Source: Microvirga puerhi
Lineage (GTDB): Bacteria; Pseudomonadota; Alphaproteobacteria; Rhizobiales; Beijerinckiaceae
DNA length: 64,000 bases
Direction: 5' to 3'
Assembly: GCF_020089865.1 (NCBI RefSeq)
Contig: NZ_JAIRBM010000008.1
Span: 1-64,000, forward strand
Below the pieces are notes generated by a model. It saw only the letters and a list, made by a program, of their open reading frames with translations. It was not told where the DNA came from and made no database searches. This document shows positions 8,112 through 17,745 of the stretch, piece by piece; the first letter of the stretch is position 1; each line of letters begins with the position of its first letter. The position numbers were made by a program, and so were the translations under genes.

Positions 8112-8792
8112 TTAAGCCGGTCTGGACCGTGCTCCGAAAATCGCGCTGCCGATTCGCACGTGCGTGGCCCCCATCTGGATCGCCGCGTCGTAATCGGCGC
8201 TCATGCCCATGGAAAGCGTCTTGAGACCGTGCTTCTCCGCGATCGTCTGGAGAAGGGCGAAATGCGGCGACGGCGGATCGGCTGCCGGCGGAATGCACAT
8301 CAGCCCTTCGATGGTCAGGCCGTAGCGGTTCCGGCACGCCTCCAGGAAGGCATCGACCTCACCCGGTGCGACGCCGCCCTTCTGCGGCTCTTCGCCCGTG
8401 TTCACCTGGATCAGAAGACGCGGTGTCTTGCCCTGCTTGGCGATTTCCTTCGCGAGCGCTTCGGCGAGCGAGGGGCGGTCGAGCGTGTGGATCACGTCGA
8501 AGAGCTGGACCGCCTCCTTGGCCTTGTTGGACTGGAGCGGGCCGATGAGGTGGAGTTCGATATCGGGATAGGCTTCGCGGAAGGAAGGCCACTTGGCCTT
8601 CGCCTCCTGGACGTAATTCTCGCCGAAGACCCGCTGCCCGACAGCGAGGACCGGTGCGATGTCCTCCGCCGGGAAGGTCTTGGATACGGCGACGAGGGTG
8701 ATCGAGGCCGGGTCGCGGCCGTAATCGACGGCGGCCCGGGCGATGCTGGCGCGAACCTCTTTCAGCTGCTCGACGGGGGTGGTGTCGCTCAT
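8112..8792 (-). CDS. YggS/PROSC family PLP homeostasis protein
   Basis: 226 aa, alanine-racemase-like TIM barrel lacking the second domain. The PLP lysine is Lys38 in ITLVAVSKTF; other family motifs are FGENYVQEA, ELHLIGPLQSNK, HTLDRPSLA, IQVNTGEEPQKGG, GLMCIPP, and SMGMSADYDAAI plus THVRIGSAIFG for phosphate binding. This protein carries PLP and keeps vitamin B6 and amino-acid pools balanced; it is not thought to be an enzyme. ATG 8792 is chosen because homology begins at MSDTTPVEQL; the frame upstream is unsupported. It is divergent from leuS with 100 bp for both promoters. Confidence 0.92.
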   Translation of the reverse strand: MSDTTPVEQLKEVRASIARAAVDYGRDPASITLVAVSKTFPAEDIAPVLAVGQRVFGENYVQEAKAKWPSFREAYPDIELHLIGPLQSNKAKEAVQLFDVIHTLDRPSLAEALAKEIAKQGKTPRLLIQVNTGEEPQKGGVAPGEVDAFLEACRNRYGLTIEGLMCIPPAADPPSPHFALLQTIAEKHGLKTLSMGMSADYDAAIQMGATHVRIGSAIFGARSRPA

Positions 8793-8892
8793 ATGAGTCC
8801 TCTGCACGGCTTTCCCGCGCGCGAAGCCGTTGACCGCGCGGATGAGCTGTGTCCTAGTCCGCGCCAACCCTGCGGCGCAAGCCGCGTCTATC

Positions 8893-11538
8893 ATGAATGA
8901 CGGTGTGACGAGAAAAATGAGGCCGGAGCGCTACAACGCCAAGGAATCCGAACCGAAATGGCGGAAGGTCTGGAACGACCGCGATCTGTTCAAGACCCGC
9001 AACGAAGATCCGCGCCCGAAATATTACGTGCTCGAGATGTTCCCCTATCCGTCGGGACGCATCCATATGGGCCACGTGCGCAACTACACGATGGGCGACG
9101 TTGTGGCCCGCTACAAGCGCGCCAAGGGCTTCAACGTGCTGCATCCCATGGGCTGGGACGCCTTCGGCATGCCGGCCGAGAACGCGGCGATGCAGAACAA
9201 GGTTCACCCGAAGGAATGGACCTACGCCAATATCGCGACCATGCGCGGCCAGCTGCAATCCATGGGCCTGTCGCTTGACTGGAGCCGCGAGATCGCGACC
9301 TGCGATCCGAGCTACTACAAGCACCAGCAGCGCATGTTCCTGGACTTCCTCGAGGCCGGGCTCGTCGACCGCAAGACTGCCAAGGTGAACTGGGATCCGG
9401 TCGACCATACGGTGCTGGCCAACGAGCAGGTGATCGACGGGCGCGGCTGGCGCTCCGGCGCCCTGGTCGAGCAGCGTGAGCTGACCCAGTGGTTCCTGAA
9501 GATCACGGCCTATGCCGAGGACCTGAACGCAAGGCTCGACACCCTCGACCGCTGGCCGGAAAAAGTCCGCCTGATGCAGCATAACTGGATCGGCCGCTCC
9601 GAAGGCCTGCTGGTCCGTTTCGCCCTGCGCCCGGAGACGGCTCCGAACGGCGAGAACGAGCTCGAGATCTACACGACCCGGCCCGACACCCTGTTCGGCG
9701 CCAAGTTCATGGCGGTCGCGCCCGATCATCCGCTGGCGAAGGCGGCTGCCGAGAAGAATCCCGCGCTCGCCGCCTTCATCGAGGAATGCAAGCACCTGGG
9801 CACGGCGCAGGAGGCCATCGACAAGGCGGAGAAGCTGGGCTTCGACACCGGCATCCGCGCCGAGCATCCGTTCGATCCGAACTGGACCCTGCCGGTCTAT
9901 GTGGCGAACTTCATCCTGATGGAATACGGCACAGGCGCCATTTTCGGCTGCCCGGCGCATGACCAGCGCGACCTGGATTTCGTCAACAAGTACGGTCTTG
10001 GCAACACCCCGGTGGTCTGTCCCCCGGATGTGGATCCTGCAAGCTTCGTCATCACCGACACGGCCTATGACGGCGACGGCCGCATGATCAATTCCCGCTT
10101 CCTCGACGGCATGACCATCGAGCAGGCTAAGGAAGAGGTCGCGCGGCGCCTGGAGAGCGAGACGCGCGACAACCGTCCGGTGGCCGAGCGCAAGGTGAAT
10201 TTCCGCCTGCGCGACTGGGGCATCTCGCGCCAGCGCTATTGGGGCTGCCCGATCCCGATCATCCACTGCGACGCGTGTGGCGCGGTGCCCGTTCCGCTGG
10301 ATCAGTTGCCGGTGACACTGCCGGAGGATGTGTCCTTCGATGTGCCCGGCAACCCGCTCGACCGCCATCCGACCTGGAAGCATGTCAATTGCCCGCAATG
10401 CGGCGGGAAGGCCCGACGCGAGACGGACACCATGGACACCTTCGTGGATTCGTCCTGGTATTTCGCGCGCTTCACCGACCCGACCCTGACGGATGAGCCG
10501 ACCGACAAGGCCGTCGTCGACAGCTGGCTGCCGGTGGACCAGTATATCGGCGGCATCGAGCACGCGATCCTGCACCTGCTCTATTCGCGCTTTTTCACCC
10601 GCGCGATGACGAAGACCGGCCATGCCGGTCTCGACGAGCCCTTCGACGGCCTGTTCACGCAAGGCATGGTGGTGCACGAAACCTATAAGGATGCGAACGG
10701 CGCCTGGGTGCTGCCGAGCGACGTGCGCATCGAGAGCGAGGGCAGCGTCCGCAAGGCCTTCGACGTCAACACGGGCGCGCCGGTCGAGATCGGCTCCATC
10801 GAGAAGATGTCGAAGTCCAAGAAGAACACGGTGGATCCGGACGAGATCATCGCTTCCTACGGCGCCGACACCGCCCGCTGGTTCATGCTGTCCGATTCGC
10901 CGCCTGAGCGCGATGTGATTTGGACCGAGGAAGGCGTGCAGGGTGCGGCCCGCTTCGTTCAGCGTGTCTGGCGCCTCATCGGTGAGCTGGCCGACCGGTC
11001 AGTCACGGGCGACGGTGCCGTAGCGGAGGGGTCGATCGGCCTCGCCGTCCGCAAGGCGGCACACAAGGCGCTCGCCGCCGTCGGGGAGGACGTGGAACGT
11101 CTGCGCTTCAACCGCTGCGTCGCGCATCTCTACGAATTTGCCAACAGTCTGCAGGATCTGCTGAATCAGGCGAAGACGGCTCAGGAGCCTGGGCTGTCTG
11201 CAGCCTTCCGGGAAGCGGGGCGGATCTTCGTGCAGCTGCTGGCGCCGATGATGCCGCATCTGGCGGAAGAGAGCTGGGCCGTGCTTGGCGAAACCGGGCT
11301 GGCGGCCGAGGCCGCCTGGCCGCAGGTAGAGCGCGCATTGCTGATCGAGGACACGATCACGCTACCGGTCCAGGTCAACGGCAAGAAGCGCGCCGACGTC
11401 ACGGTGGCACGGGACGCGGATCAGGCAGCCGTCGAGGCTGCGGTGCTCTCGCTCGACGCCGTGCAAAAGGCTATGGAAGGCAAGTCCGTCCGGAAGATCA
11501 TCGTCGTCCCGCAGAGGATCGTGAATGTCGTCGCTTAA
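8893..11538 (+). CDS. leuS: Leucyl-tRNA synthetase
   Basis: 881 aa class Ia synthetase that charges tRNA(Leu) in the cytoplasm. The HIGH-type motif is HMGH at 58-61 in [15 protein letters not shown], and KMSKS is at 638-642. The CP1 editing domain (about 230-430) contains [12 protein letters not shown] and the conserved [16 protein letters not shown] stretch. A zinc-type CxxC knuckle (CDACG, CPQCGG) lies just before the [12 protein letters not shown] motif. Start ATG 8893 gives the usual N-terminus; ATG 8920 is possible. Its 3' end overlaps lptE by 14 bp, and lptE-holA follow, so the three genes form one operon. Confidence 0.97.
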   Translation: MNDGVTRKMRPERYNAKESEPKWRKVWNDRDLFKTRNEDPRPKYYVLEMFPYPSGRIHMGHVRNYTMGDVVARYKRAKGFNVLHPMGWDAFGMPAENAAMQNKVHPKEWTYANIATMRGQLQSMGLSLDWSREIATCDPSYYKHQQRMFLDFLEAGLVDRKTAKVNWDPVDHTVLANEQVIDGRGWRSGALVEQRELTQWFLKITAYAEDLNARLDTLDRWPEKVRLMQHNWIGRSEGLLVRFALRPETAPNGENELEIYTTRPDTLFGAKFMAVAPDHPLAKAAAEKNPALAAFIEECKHLGTAQEAIDKAEKLGFDTGIRAEHPFDPNWTLPVYVANFILMEYGTGAIFGCPAHDQRDLDFVNKYGLGNTPVVCPPDVDPASFVITDTAYDGDGRMINSRFLDGMTIEQAKEEVARRLESETRDNRPVAERKVNFRLRDWGISRQRYWGCPIPIIHCDACGAVPVPLDQLPVTLPEDVSFDVPGNPLDRHPTWKHVNCPQCGGKARRETDTMDTFVDSSWYFARFTDPTLTDEPTDKAVVDSWLPVDQYIGGIEHAILHLLYSRFFTRAMTKTGHAGLDEPFDGLFTQGMVVHETYKDANGAWVLPSDVRIESEGSVRKAFDVNTGAPVEIGSIEKMSKSKKNTVDPDEIIASYGADTARWFMLSDSPPERDVIWTEEGVQGAARFVQRVWRLIGELADRSVTGDGAVAEGSIGLAVRKAAHKALAAVGEDVERLRFNRCVAHLYEFANSLQDLLNQAKTAQEPGLSAAFREAGRIFVQLLAPMMPHLAEESWAVLGETGLAAEAAWPQVERALLIEDTITLPVQVNGKKRADVTVARDADQAAVEAAVLSLDAVQKAMEGKSVRKIIVVPQRIVNVVA

Positions 11539-12061
11539 TCTGAAGGGCCTTGCCCGTCTTGCAATCGTGGCAGGCCTGTCTCTCGGCCTGTCCGCATGCT
11601 TCCGTCCTCTCTACGGTCCGACCGCTTCGGGCGAAACGGTCCAGACGATCCTCTCCTCCATCGAGGTGCCGGAGCTGAAATGGGCCGATCAGCAGGCCCG
11701 TGTCGGCCATTATATCCGCAGTGAGATCATCTATGCCCTCAACGGATCTGGCGCCGAGGTGCCGAAGCGCTATGTGCTGAGCCTGTCTCTCTCCCAGACC
11801 CTTCAGAGCCCGATCGTCGACACGGTGACCGGCCGGGCCCAGACGGCCACCATCGCTGGCAACCTGACCTATACGCTGACGAGCAAGGACGGCGGCAAGA
11901 CGATCGCGACCGGCACCGCCACCTCCTACGCCACATATGAGCGCTTCCCGCAGCGGTTCGCCACCGTACGGGCAGCACGGGACGCCGAGATCCGACTCGC
12001 TAAGGCTCTGGCGGATCAGGTGAAAACCCGAATCGCCATGGAGCTGGCAACGACCAGCTGA
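11525..12061 (+). CDS. lptE: LPS-assembly lipoprotein LptE
   Basis: 178-aa lipoprotein with a lipobox LSAC, lipidated Cys25 after a hydrophobic signal segment ([17 protein letters not shown]), followed by the FRPLYGP motif common in alphaproteobacterial LptE. LptE plugs the LptD barrel and helps insert lipopolysaccharide in the outer membrane. Overlap with leuS by 14 bp and a 4-bp gap to holA indicate translational coupling in a leuS-lptE-holA operon, the order seen across Hyphomicrobiales. Assignment relies on lipobox, size and position, because LptE sequences diverge quickly. Confidence 0.88.
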   Translation: MSSLNLKGLARLAIVAGLSLGLSACFRPLYGPTASGETVQTILSSIEVPELKWADQQARVGHYIRSEIIYALNGSGAEVPKRYVLSLSLSQTLQSPIVDTVTGRAQTATIAGNLTYTLTSKDGGKTIATGTATSYATYERFPQRFATVRAARDAEIRLAKALADQVKTRIAMELATTS

Positions 12062-12065
12062 TCCC

Positions 12066-13085
12066 ATGGTGGCGATCAAGGCCGGCGACGTCGAGGGAGT
12101 GCTCCGACGCCCTAATCCGGGCATCGGAATCTTCCTCTTCTACGGTCCGGATGTGGGTTTGATCAACGAGCGCGCGCGCGCGCTCGCCGAACGTTCGGTC
12201 GAGGATCCGGCCGATCCGTTCCAGCTCATCCGCATCGACGGTGACGATATCGCCGCTGATCCCGCGCGCCTTGCGGACGAAGCCGGCACGATGGGCCTGT
12301 TCGGCGGCAAACGGGCGCTCTGGATCAAGGCGACGTCGCGCAATATTGCACCGGCGGTAGATCTTGTCCTGAAGGGCAAGATTCAGGATACGGTGATCGT
12401 CATCGAAGGCGGGGATCTCGCGAAATCCGCGCCCCTGCGCACGCTCTGTGAAAAGTCACAGAATGCCCTCGCCCTACCCTGCTACGCGGATTCGGGGCGC
12501 GATCTCGGCACGGTGGTCGACGAAGCCCTCAAGAGCAATGGATTTACGATTGCGCGGGAGGCCCGCACCGCGCTCCTCGCCAGCCTCGGTGGCGATCGTC
12601 TCGCCACCCGCGGCGAGCTCACGAAACTGATGCTCTATGCCCATGGCAAGCGCGAGATCACGCTCGAAGACGTGGATGCGATCTTGAGCGACGTGTCGAG
12701 CCTTGCCATGGACGCAGTGGTGGACGCAGCCTTTGCCGGTCAGGGAACCGAACTCGAAACCGGTGCGCGACGCCTCTCCGCCGAGGGCGTCAGTGCTGCG
12801 ACCGTTCTCGGCGCCGCTTTGCGTCATGCTCTGATGCTCCTGCCGGCTCGCCTCGCCGTCGAGGAGGGAAAGCCCGTCAGCGCCGTCGTCGAAAGCATGC
12901 GCAGTCTGCATTTCCGCCGCAAGCCGCTGGTGGAGCGCCATCTCCAGCGCTGGACCTCGGACAGCCTGAAACAGGCCATCGCGCAGCTTCAGACGAGCGT
13001 TCTCGACACCCGCCGCCTATCCCACCTCGATCACGTGGTCACTGCCAAGACACTTCTCGATCTGGCGCGAGCGGCGCGGCGGTAG
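12066..13085 (+). CDS. holA: DNA polymerase III subunit delta
   Basis: 339 aa. It is the clamp-loader delta subunit, which opens the beta sliding clamp. The N-terminal AAA+-like domain has FLFYGPDVGLINERARAL (a degenerate, non-ATP-binding P-loop region), then FGGKRALWIKAT and DTVIVIEGGDL. The C-terminal collar domain contains LGAALRHALMLLPARL and HFRRKPLVERHLQRW. It is the last gene of the leuS-lptE-holA operon. An inverted repeat separates it from convergent parB. Confidence 0.93.
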   Translation: MVAIKAGDVEGVLRRPNPGIGIFLFYGPDVGLINERARALAERSVEDPADPFQLIRIDGDDIAADPARLADEAGTMGLFGGKRALWIKATSRNIAPAVDLVLKGKIQDTVIVIEGGDLAKSAPLRTLCEKSQNALALPCYADSGRDLGTVVDEALKSNGFTIAREARTALLASLGGDRLATRGELTKLMLYAHGKREITLEDVDAILSDVSSLAMDAVVDAAFAGQGTELETGARRLSAEGVSAATVLGAALRHALMLLPARLAVEEGKPVSAVVESMRSLHFRRKPLVERHLQRWTSDSLKQAIAQLQTSVLDTRRLSHLDHVVTAKTLLDLARAARR

Positions 13086-13102
13086 TTTTTTCATTGTGAG
13101 CC

Positions 13103-13271
13103 GTCATTCCGGGGCGCCGCAGGCGAGCCCGACCCGTAGGGCCACGCAAAGCGGGGAAACCCATAGCCGCTACCGGTTCAGAAGAGAAAGCAACGGTTGC
13201 CCGCGCGTTTCCTCTGAAACCTCAATGTTTATAGGTTCCGGGCCCAGCGCTGCGCGCTGTCTCGGAATAAC
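13103..13271. repeat. Dispersed mosaic inverted repeat, copy 2
   Basis: About 169 bp between convergent holA and parB. Outer ends GTCATTCCGGGG and TCTCGGAATAAC are inverted and slightly degenerate compared with copy 3. Internal blocks AACCCATAGCCGCTACC, TATAGGTTCCGGGCCCAGCGC and GCGCGCTGTC match the other copies. The centre (13157-13230) differs from copies 1 and 3, so the element is a mosaic with conserved arms and variable middle. Confidence 0.82.
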
Positions 13272-13281
13272 AAGGCTTTCC

Positions 13282-14166
13282 CTACCCCGCCGGATTGAGC
13301 CGCCGGCACAGGCCGTCGAGCTGTTCCAAAGTCTTGTAGCGGATCCGCAATTCGCCGCCCTGGCCCTTGTGGTCGATGGCGACCGTGAGACCGAGCACAT
13401 CCTGCAACGCGCGCTCGAGCGCACGGGTGTCGGGGTCCTTTTCGGGCTTGATCTTCGCCGACTTGGTCTCGAGCTTCGTCGGCGTCGCCTGGTCGGCTTG
13501 GGCGATTTCCTCGACCTGACGGACGCTCAGTCCCTGGTCGAGAATGCGCTTCGCCGTCGTCACGGGATCCCTGACCGCGAGAAGCGCGCGGCCATGGCCT
13601 GCGGTGATCTGGCGGCTGACCAGAAGGGTCTTCACCTGGTCCGGCAGATCGCCCAGGCGCATCATGTTGGCGATGTGGCTGCGGCTCTTGCCGATAACCT
13701 TCGAGAGCTTCTCCTGCGTATAGGCGAATTCGGCCATCAGGCGCGAATAGCCCTGCGCCTCCTCGATCGGGTTCAGATCTTCGCGCTGGACGTTTTCGAG
13801 AATCGCGTATTCGAGGGACGTCTTGTCGTCGATCTCGACGATGACGACAGGCACCTCGTGCAGCCCGGCTGCCTGCGCTGCGCGCCAGCGCCGCTCGCCG
13901 GCGACGATCTCGTAGGCATCGGGCGTCTTCGGCACGGGGCGGACGACAATGGGCTGGATGATGCCGCGATCCTTGATCGACTGGGTGAGTTCCTGCAGCT
14001 CGCTGTCGACGAAGTTCTTGCGCGGATTGCGCGGGTTCGGCCGCAGGAAAGCGACCGGCACCTTACGCTGACCGCGGCCGCGCTCGACGACGCCGATCTC
14101 GTCTCCTACCTCGCCGATCAAGGCGGCGAGCCCTCGTCCCAAGCGCGGCTTTGCTTCTTCGGCCAT
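13282..14166 (-). CDS. parB: Chromosome partitioning protein ParB
   Basis: 294 aa. ParB binds parS, spreads as a CTP-dependent clamp and is moved by ParA to segregate the origin. The N-terminal CTPase domain shows LRPNPRNPRK (46-50) and the GERRWRAAQ motif (90-98). The ENVQREDLNPIEEA box lies at 124-137. The helix-turn-helix is about 151-172 (TQEKLSKVIGKSRSHIANMM). The last ~50 residues form the dimerisation domain (LRIRYKTLEQLDGLCRRL). It follows parA with a 44-bp gap; two perfect parS sites lie in this same cluster. Confidence 0.96.
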   Translation of the reverse strand: MAEEAKPRLGRGLAALIGEVGDEIGVVERGRGQRKVPVAFLRPNPRNPRKNFVDSELQELTQSIKDRGIIQPIVVRPVPKTPDAYEIVAGERRWRAAQAAGLHEVPVVIVEIDDKTSLEYAILENVQREDLNPIEEAQGYSRLMAEFAYTQEKLSKVIGKSRSHIANMMRLGDLPDQVKTLLVSRQITAGHGRALLAVRDPVTTAKRILDQGLSVRQVEEIAQADQATPTKLETKSAKIKPEKDPDTRALERALQDVLGLTVAIDHKGQGGELRIRYKTLEQLDGLCRRLNPAG

Positions 14167-14210
14167 GGTGCCCTCTTACAGGTTCTTGCAGGTTCTTGCG
14201 GTTCTTGAAA

Positions 14211-15047
14211 TCAGGCGGCGCGCAGAGCGCGCTCACGCTGAATAATTTCGGAGGCCAGACGCAGGTAAGCCTGCGAGCCGGCGCATTTGAGATCGTAGAG
14301 CAGCACGGGCTTGCCGTGGGACGGCGCCTCGGACACGCGCACATTGCGCGGGATCATCGTCTCATAAACTTTGCTGCCCATGAACTGCCGCACGTCGGCG
14401 ACCACTTGGCCCGACAGATTGTTGCGCGGGTCGAACATCGTCAAAACGACCCCGTGAATCGTCAGCTGCGGGTTGAGGGCCGAACGGACCTGCTCGACTG
14501 TCTTCAGGAGCTGACTGAGACCTTCCAGAGCGAAAAATTCGCATTGGAGCGGCACCAGAACCGCATCTGCTGCGGTCAAGGCATTGATGGTCAGGAGATT
14601 CAGCGAAGGTGGGCAATCGATCAGGACATAAGTAAAGGGATCGCTTACCTCAGAGGTCATCAAAGCCTGAATCGCAGCGCGCAGGCGGTGCGCGCGGTCA
14701 CGCTCGCTGGCGATCTCCAGTTCGATCCCAAGAAGGTCGAGAGTCGACGGCGCCACGAAGAGACGCGGCACTACCGTCTCGGTGATGGCGCTCTCAAGCG
14801 ACGCCTCTCCCGCCAGGACATGATAGGTCGACACGCTCCGGCTCTTACGGTCGATACCGAGTCCGGTCGAGGCGTTGCCTTGCGGATCGAGATCGATGAT
14901 GAGCACCTTCTCGCCGATCGCCGCGAGAGCCGTGCCGAGGTTGATGGCGGTCGTGGTCTTGCCGACGCCGCCCTTCTGGTTGGCGAGGACCAGAACGCGC
15001 GGCTTGGCCGGTTGCGTTCCTGGTTCGGATCCGCTGCGGTCGCTCAT
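14211..15047 (-). CDS. parA: Chromosome partitioning ATPase ParA
   Basis: 278-aa deviant Walker A ATPase: KGGVGKTTTAIN at residues 25-36, Walker A' DLDPQGNASTG near 53-63, and the YVLIDCPPSLNLLT Walker B region. ATP-bound dimers coat the nucleoid and pull the ParB-parS complex. No helix-turn-helix precedes the ATPase, as expected for the chromosomal (type Ib-like) ParA. The start ATG overlaps the rsmG stop by one base, so the two are coupled; parB follows. Confidence 0.96.
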   Translation of the reverse strand: MSDRSGSEPGTQPAKPRVLVLANQKGGVGKTTTAINLGTALAAIGEKVLIIDLDPQGNASTGLGIDRKSRSVSTYHVLAGEASLESAITETVVPRLFVAPSTLDLLGIELEIASERDRAHRLRAAIQALMTSEVSDPFTYVLIDCPPSLNLLTINALTAADAVLVPLQCEFFALEGLSQLLKTVEQVRSALNPQLTIHGVVLTMFDPRNNLSGQVVADVRQFMGSKVYETMIPRNVRVSEAPSHGKPVLLYDLKCAGSQAYLRLASEIIQRERALRAA

Positions 15048-15679
15048 TATGTCAGGCTCTCGATGGAGGAAATGCGAAGTATCCTGGCGTCGGAATCAGT
15101 TCGGCTTGGCAGGATATCCAGGTCGAACTTCCACGATTTTCTCGCCTCGGTCAATTCAGCCTCGGCGTCCCGGCCCTTAGGGAAGAGACCCATTGTCCCC
15201 GCTTTCAACAACGGCGCCGTCCAGTCCAGAAGCTGATCGAGGGATGCCAAGGCGCGGGCAGAGACCACGTCGGCCTTGCCGATGAAATCCGGAATGACGG
15301 TCTCAAGGCGAGCTTCATGCACTTTGGCGCGCGCGCCCGTCAGGCGTGCGACCTGACGCAGAAAAGAGCATTTGCGAGAGTTACTCTCAACCAGATGGAC
15401 CTCAAGGCCACGGTCGATGCCGGCAATCGCCAAAACGAGGCCGGGAAACCCGGCGCCCGATCCGAGATCGACCCAGAGCTTGGCGGCCGGTGCGAGAGAG
15501 AGAAGCTGGAGTGAGTCGACGATATGCCGGTCCCAGATCTGGTCGAGGGTTCCCGGTCCAACCAGATTCTTGATGGACTGCCAGCGCCGGAGTTCACCTT
15601 CAAGCAGGGCGAGCTTCTCCGATGTTTCACGTGAAACATCGAACGGTCGCAATATCTCAACATATGCTTCCGACATCAT
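15047..15679 (-). CDS. rsmG: 16S rRNA (guanine527-N7)-methyltransferase RsmG
   Basis: 210 aa. It methylates G527 of 16S rRNA using SAM. The Rossmann core has [16 protein letters not shown] near 69-84, [17 protein letters not shown], and [16 protein letters not shown], all characteristic of GidB/RsmG. A perfect parS palindrome is embedded in its 5' coding region and is read as DVSRET, a peptide seen at this point in many alphaproteobacterial RsmG proteins. The ATG overlaps the mnmG stop (ATGA), and the stop overlaps parA, so mnmG-rsmG-parA-parB is one operon. Confidence 0.95.
   Translation of the reverse strand: MMSEAYVEILRPFDVSRETSEKLALLEGELRRWQSIKNLVGPGTLDQIWDRHIVDSLQLLSLAPAAKLWVDLGSGAGFPGLVLAIAGIDRGLEVHLVESNSRKCSFLRQVARLTGARAKVHEARLETVIPDFIGKADVVSARALASLDQLLDWTAPLLKAGTMGLFPKGRDAEAELTEARKSWKFDLDILPSRTDSDARILRISSIESLT
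15623..15638. promoter_or_regulatory. parS site 1 (inside rsmG)
   Basis: TGTTTCACGTGAAACA is a perfect match to the consensus parS palindrome bound by ParB, and the symmetry extends to 20 bp (GATGTTTCACGTGAAACATC, 15621-15640). It lies in the rsmG coding sequence, about 1.5 kb from parB and about 10 kb from the probable origin. Confidence 0.93.
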
Positions 15680-17556
15680 TGCGGCTCCGAATCGAGCCGG
15701 ACATTGCCCGCCGAGCGCTTGGCGTGAGCAGCGAGCAACGTCAGTGCGGCCGGCGTAATGCCCTCGATCCGGGCTGCCTGCCCTAGAGTGCGTGGCTGGA
15801 CGCGAACGAGCTTGGCCTTGATCTCGTTGGACAGGCCGGATAGGGACTGGAAGTCCAAGCCGCTCTCCAGCACGATCCCCTCGTCACGGCGATAAGCCGC
15901 GATGTCGGCCTGCTGTCGGTCCAGGTAGACCGCATAGGTCGCATCCGTTTCAAGACGCTCGCGGATCGCCACCGGCACGGACAGCAACTCCGGCCACAAT
16001 CCAAACAATTGGTCCCAACCAATGAGAGGGTAAGACAGCAGCTGATAGGCGCTCCGGCGAATGCCGTCCTGATTCAGCTCCAGGCCCCGCCGCGCCGCCT
16101 CGACCGGCGTGACCGTCAGGGATTGCAGCACGGCGCGCGTCTGCTGGAGTTGCTCCTGATGCGCGCCGAAATGCTCGGCACGGGCCTTACCGATGCAGCC
16201 GATCTCGAGCCCTTTACCGGTCAGGCGCTCGTCCGCATTGTCGATGCGCAGGCTGAGCCGGTACTCGGAGCGCGAGGTAAACATCCGATAGGGCTCGCTG
16301 ACGCCGCGGGTAATCAAGTCATCGACAAGGACGCCGATATAGGATTCGGCCCGATCGAAGACGACGGCATCCTGCCCTGCGGCCCGGCGGGCCGCATTGA
16401 TGCCAGCTACGAACCCCTGCGCGGCCGCCTCCTCGTAGCCCGTGGTGCCGTTGATCTGACCGGCCAGGAACAGGCCCGACACGGCCTTGGTTTCGAGTCC
16501 GGCATTGAGATTACGGGGATCGACATAATCATATTCGATCGCGTAGCCAGGCTGCAGCATCCGCACCCGCTCCAGTCCCGGGATCAGGGGCAGGAGCTGA
16601 AGCTGCACATCTTCCGGCAGCGACGTCGAAATGCCATTGGGATAGACGGTGATATCGTCGAGCCCCTCCGGCTCCAGAAAGATCTGATGCCCGTCCCGGT
16701 CGCCGAAGCGCACCACCTTGTCCTCGATCGAGGGGCAATAGCGCGGGCCCGTGCTCTGAATGTCGCCGGAATACATCGGTGCTCGATGCAAGTTGGCACG
16801 GATCAGCTCGTGTCCGGCCGCTGTCGTCCGGGTGATGCCGCATTCAATTTGAGGCGTCGTGATCCGTGTGGTCAGAGCGGAGAACGGCACCGGATCGTCG
16901 TCCGCTGCCTGCTTGTCGATCCCGGCCCAGTCGATGGTCCTTCCATCAAGGCGCGGCGGGGTACCGGTCTTCAGCCGGCCGAGGGTGAAACCAAGCCGTG
17001 CGAAGGTCTTTGGAAGACCGAGGGAAGGACGCTCTCCCATACGTCCGGCGGGGATCTTCCGCTCGCCGATATGGATAAGCCCCGAGAGAAAGGTGCCAGT
17101 CGTCAGGACGACAGCGCCGGTCGGCAGAACGCGCCCATCGGAGAGGATGACACTGGCGACTCGTCCGTTATCGATGAGGAGGTCGTCCACCTCCCCTTCT
17201 ACGACTGTGAGATTCGGTGTGGCGGAGAGCTCGGCCTGCATGGCACGGGCATAGAGCTTCCGATCCGCCTGGGTGCGGGGGCCCCGTACGGCAGGACCCT
17301 TGCGCCGGTTGAGAAGGCGGAACTGGATGCCAGCCTGATCGGCGATGCGGCCCATAACGCCGTCGAGAGCGTCAATCTCGCGGACGAGATGCCCCTTACC
17401 GAGACCGCCGATGGCTGGGTTACAGGACATGGCGCCGACAGTCTCGAGCTTGTGAGTCACCAACGCGGTGCGCGCGCCAAGGCGTGCGGCCGCAGCCGCA
17501 GCCTCTGCTCCAGCATGGCCTCCGCCGACGACGATCACATCGAAATGTCGAGTCAT
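15676..17556 (-). CDS. mnmG: tRNA uridine-5-carboxymethylaminomethyl modification enzyme MnmG (GidA)
   Basis: 626-aa FAD protein that, with MnmE, adds the (carboxymethyl)aminomethyl group to wobble U34 of tRNAs. FAD-binding motif [12 protein letters not shown] is at residues 9-20. Other family motifs: [53 protein letters not shown] and the C-terminal [12 protein letters not shown] helix. ATG 17556 is chosen since homology begins at [13 protein letters not shown] and AGAAGGA precedes it; the open frame continues to 17661 only because it reads through the upstream parS. mnmE lies just upstream, so both partners are together. Confidence 0.96.
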   Translation of the reverse strand: MTRHFDVIVVGGGHAGAEAAAAAARLGARTALVTHKLETVGAMSCNPAIGGLGKGHLVREIDALDGVMGRIADQAGIQFRLLNRRKGPAVRGPRTQADRKLYARAMQAELSATPNLTVVEGEVDDLLIDNGRVASVILSDGRVLPTGAVVLTTGTFLSGLIHIGERKIPAGRMGERPSLGLPKTFARLGFTLGRLKTGTPPRLDGRTIDWAGIDKQAADDDPVPFSALTTRITTPQIECGITRTTAAGHELIRANLHRAPMYSGDIQSTGPRYCPSIEDKVVRFGDRDGHQIFLEPEGLDDITVYPNGISTSLPEDVQLQLLPLIPGLERVRMLQPGYAIEYDYVDPRNLNAGLETKAVSGLFLAGQINGTTGYEEAAAQGFVAGINAARRAAGQDAVVFDRAESYIGVLVDDLITRGVSEPYRMFTSRSEYRLSLRIDNADERLTGKGLEIGCIGKARAEHFGAHQEQLQQTRAVLQSLTVTPVEAARRGLELNQDGIRRSAYQLLSYPLIGWDQLFGLWPELLSVPVAIRERLETDATYAVYLDRQQADIAAYRRDEGIVLESGLDFQSLSGLSNEIKAKLVRVQPRTLGQAARIEGITPAALTLLAAHAKRSAGNVRLDSEPQ

Positions 17557-17613
17557 GTCCTTCTCCAGCTCTGGCCTGTAGGCCGTCCGAAACCAGAGGT
17601 CAAAAGGGCAAAA

Positions 17614-17629
17614 TGTTTCACGTGAAACA
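17614..17629. promoter_or_regulatory. parS site 2 (mnmE-mnmG intergenic)
   Basis: A second perfect TGTTTCACGTGAAACA, extending to an 18-bp palindrome (17613-17630), sits 58 bases upstream of the mnmG start. It is 1,991 bp from parS site 1, so ParB could load at both sites on one segment. Confidence 0.93.
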
Positions 17630-17745
17630 TCGGATGCCATGCACGGCACTTCACAGGCCATCCACAGGCACTCAAATCAGTTTTCCGATGATTCTCCAAG
17701 ACCCGTCCACATCGGCGAGCCTCGTGACCAACATGGTTTCTAGCC

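Noticed and set aside
15676-17661. Longer mnmG start at 17661
   Set aside because: The extension reads through parS as DVSRET and has no homology; ATG 17556 has a ribosome site and the conserved start.
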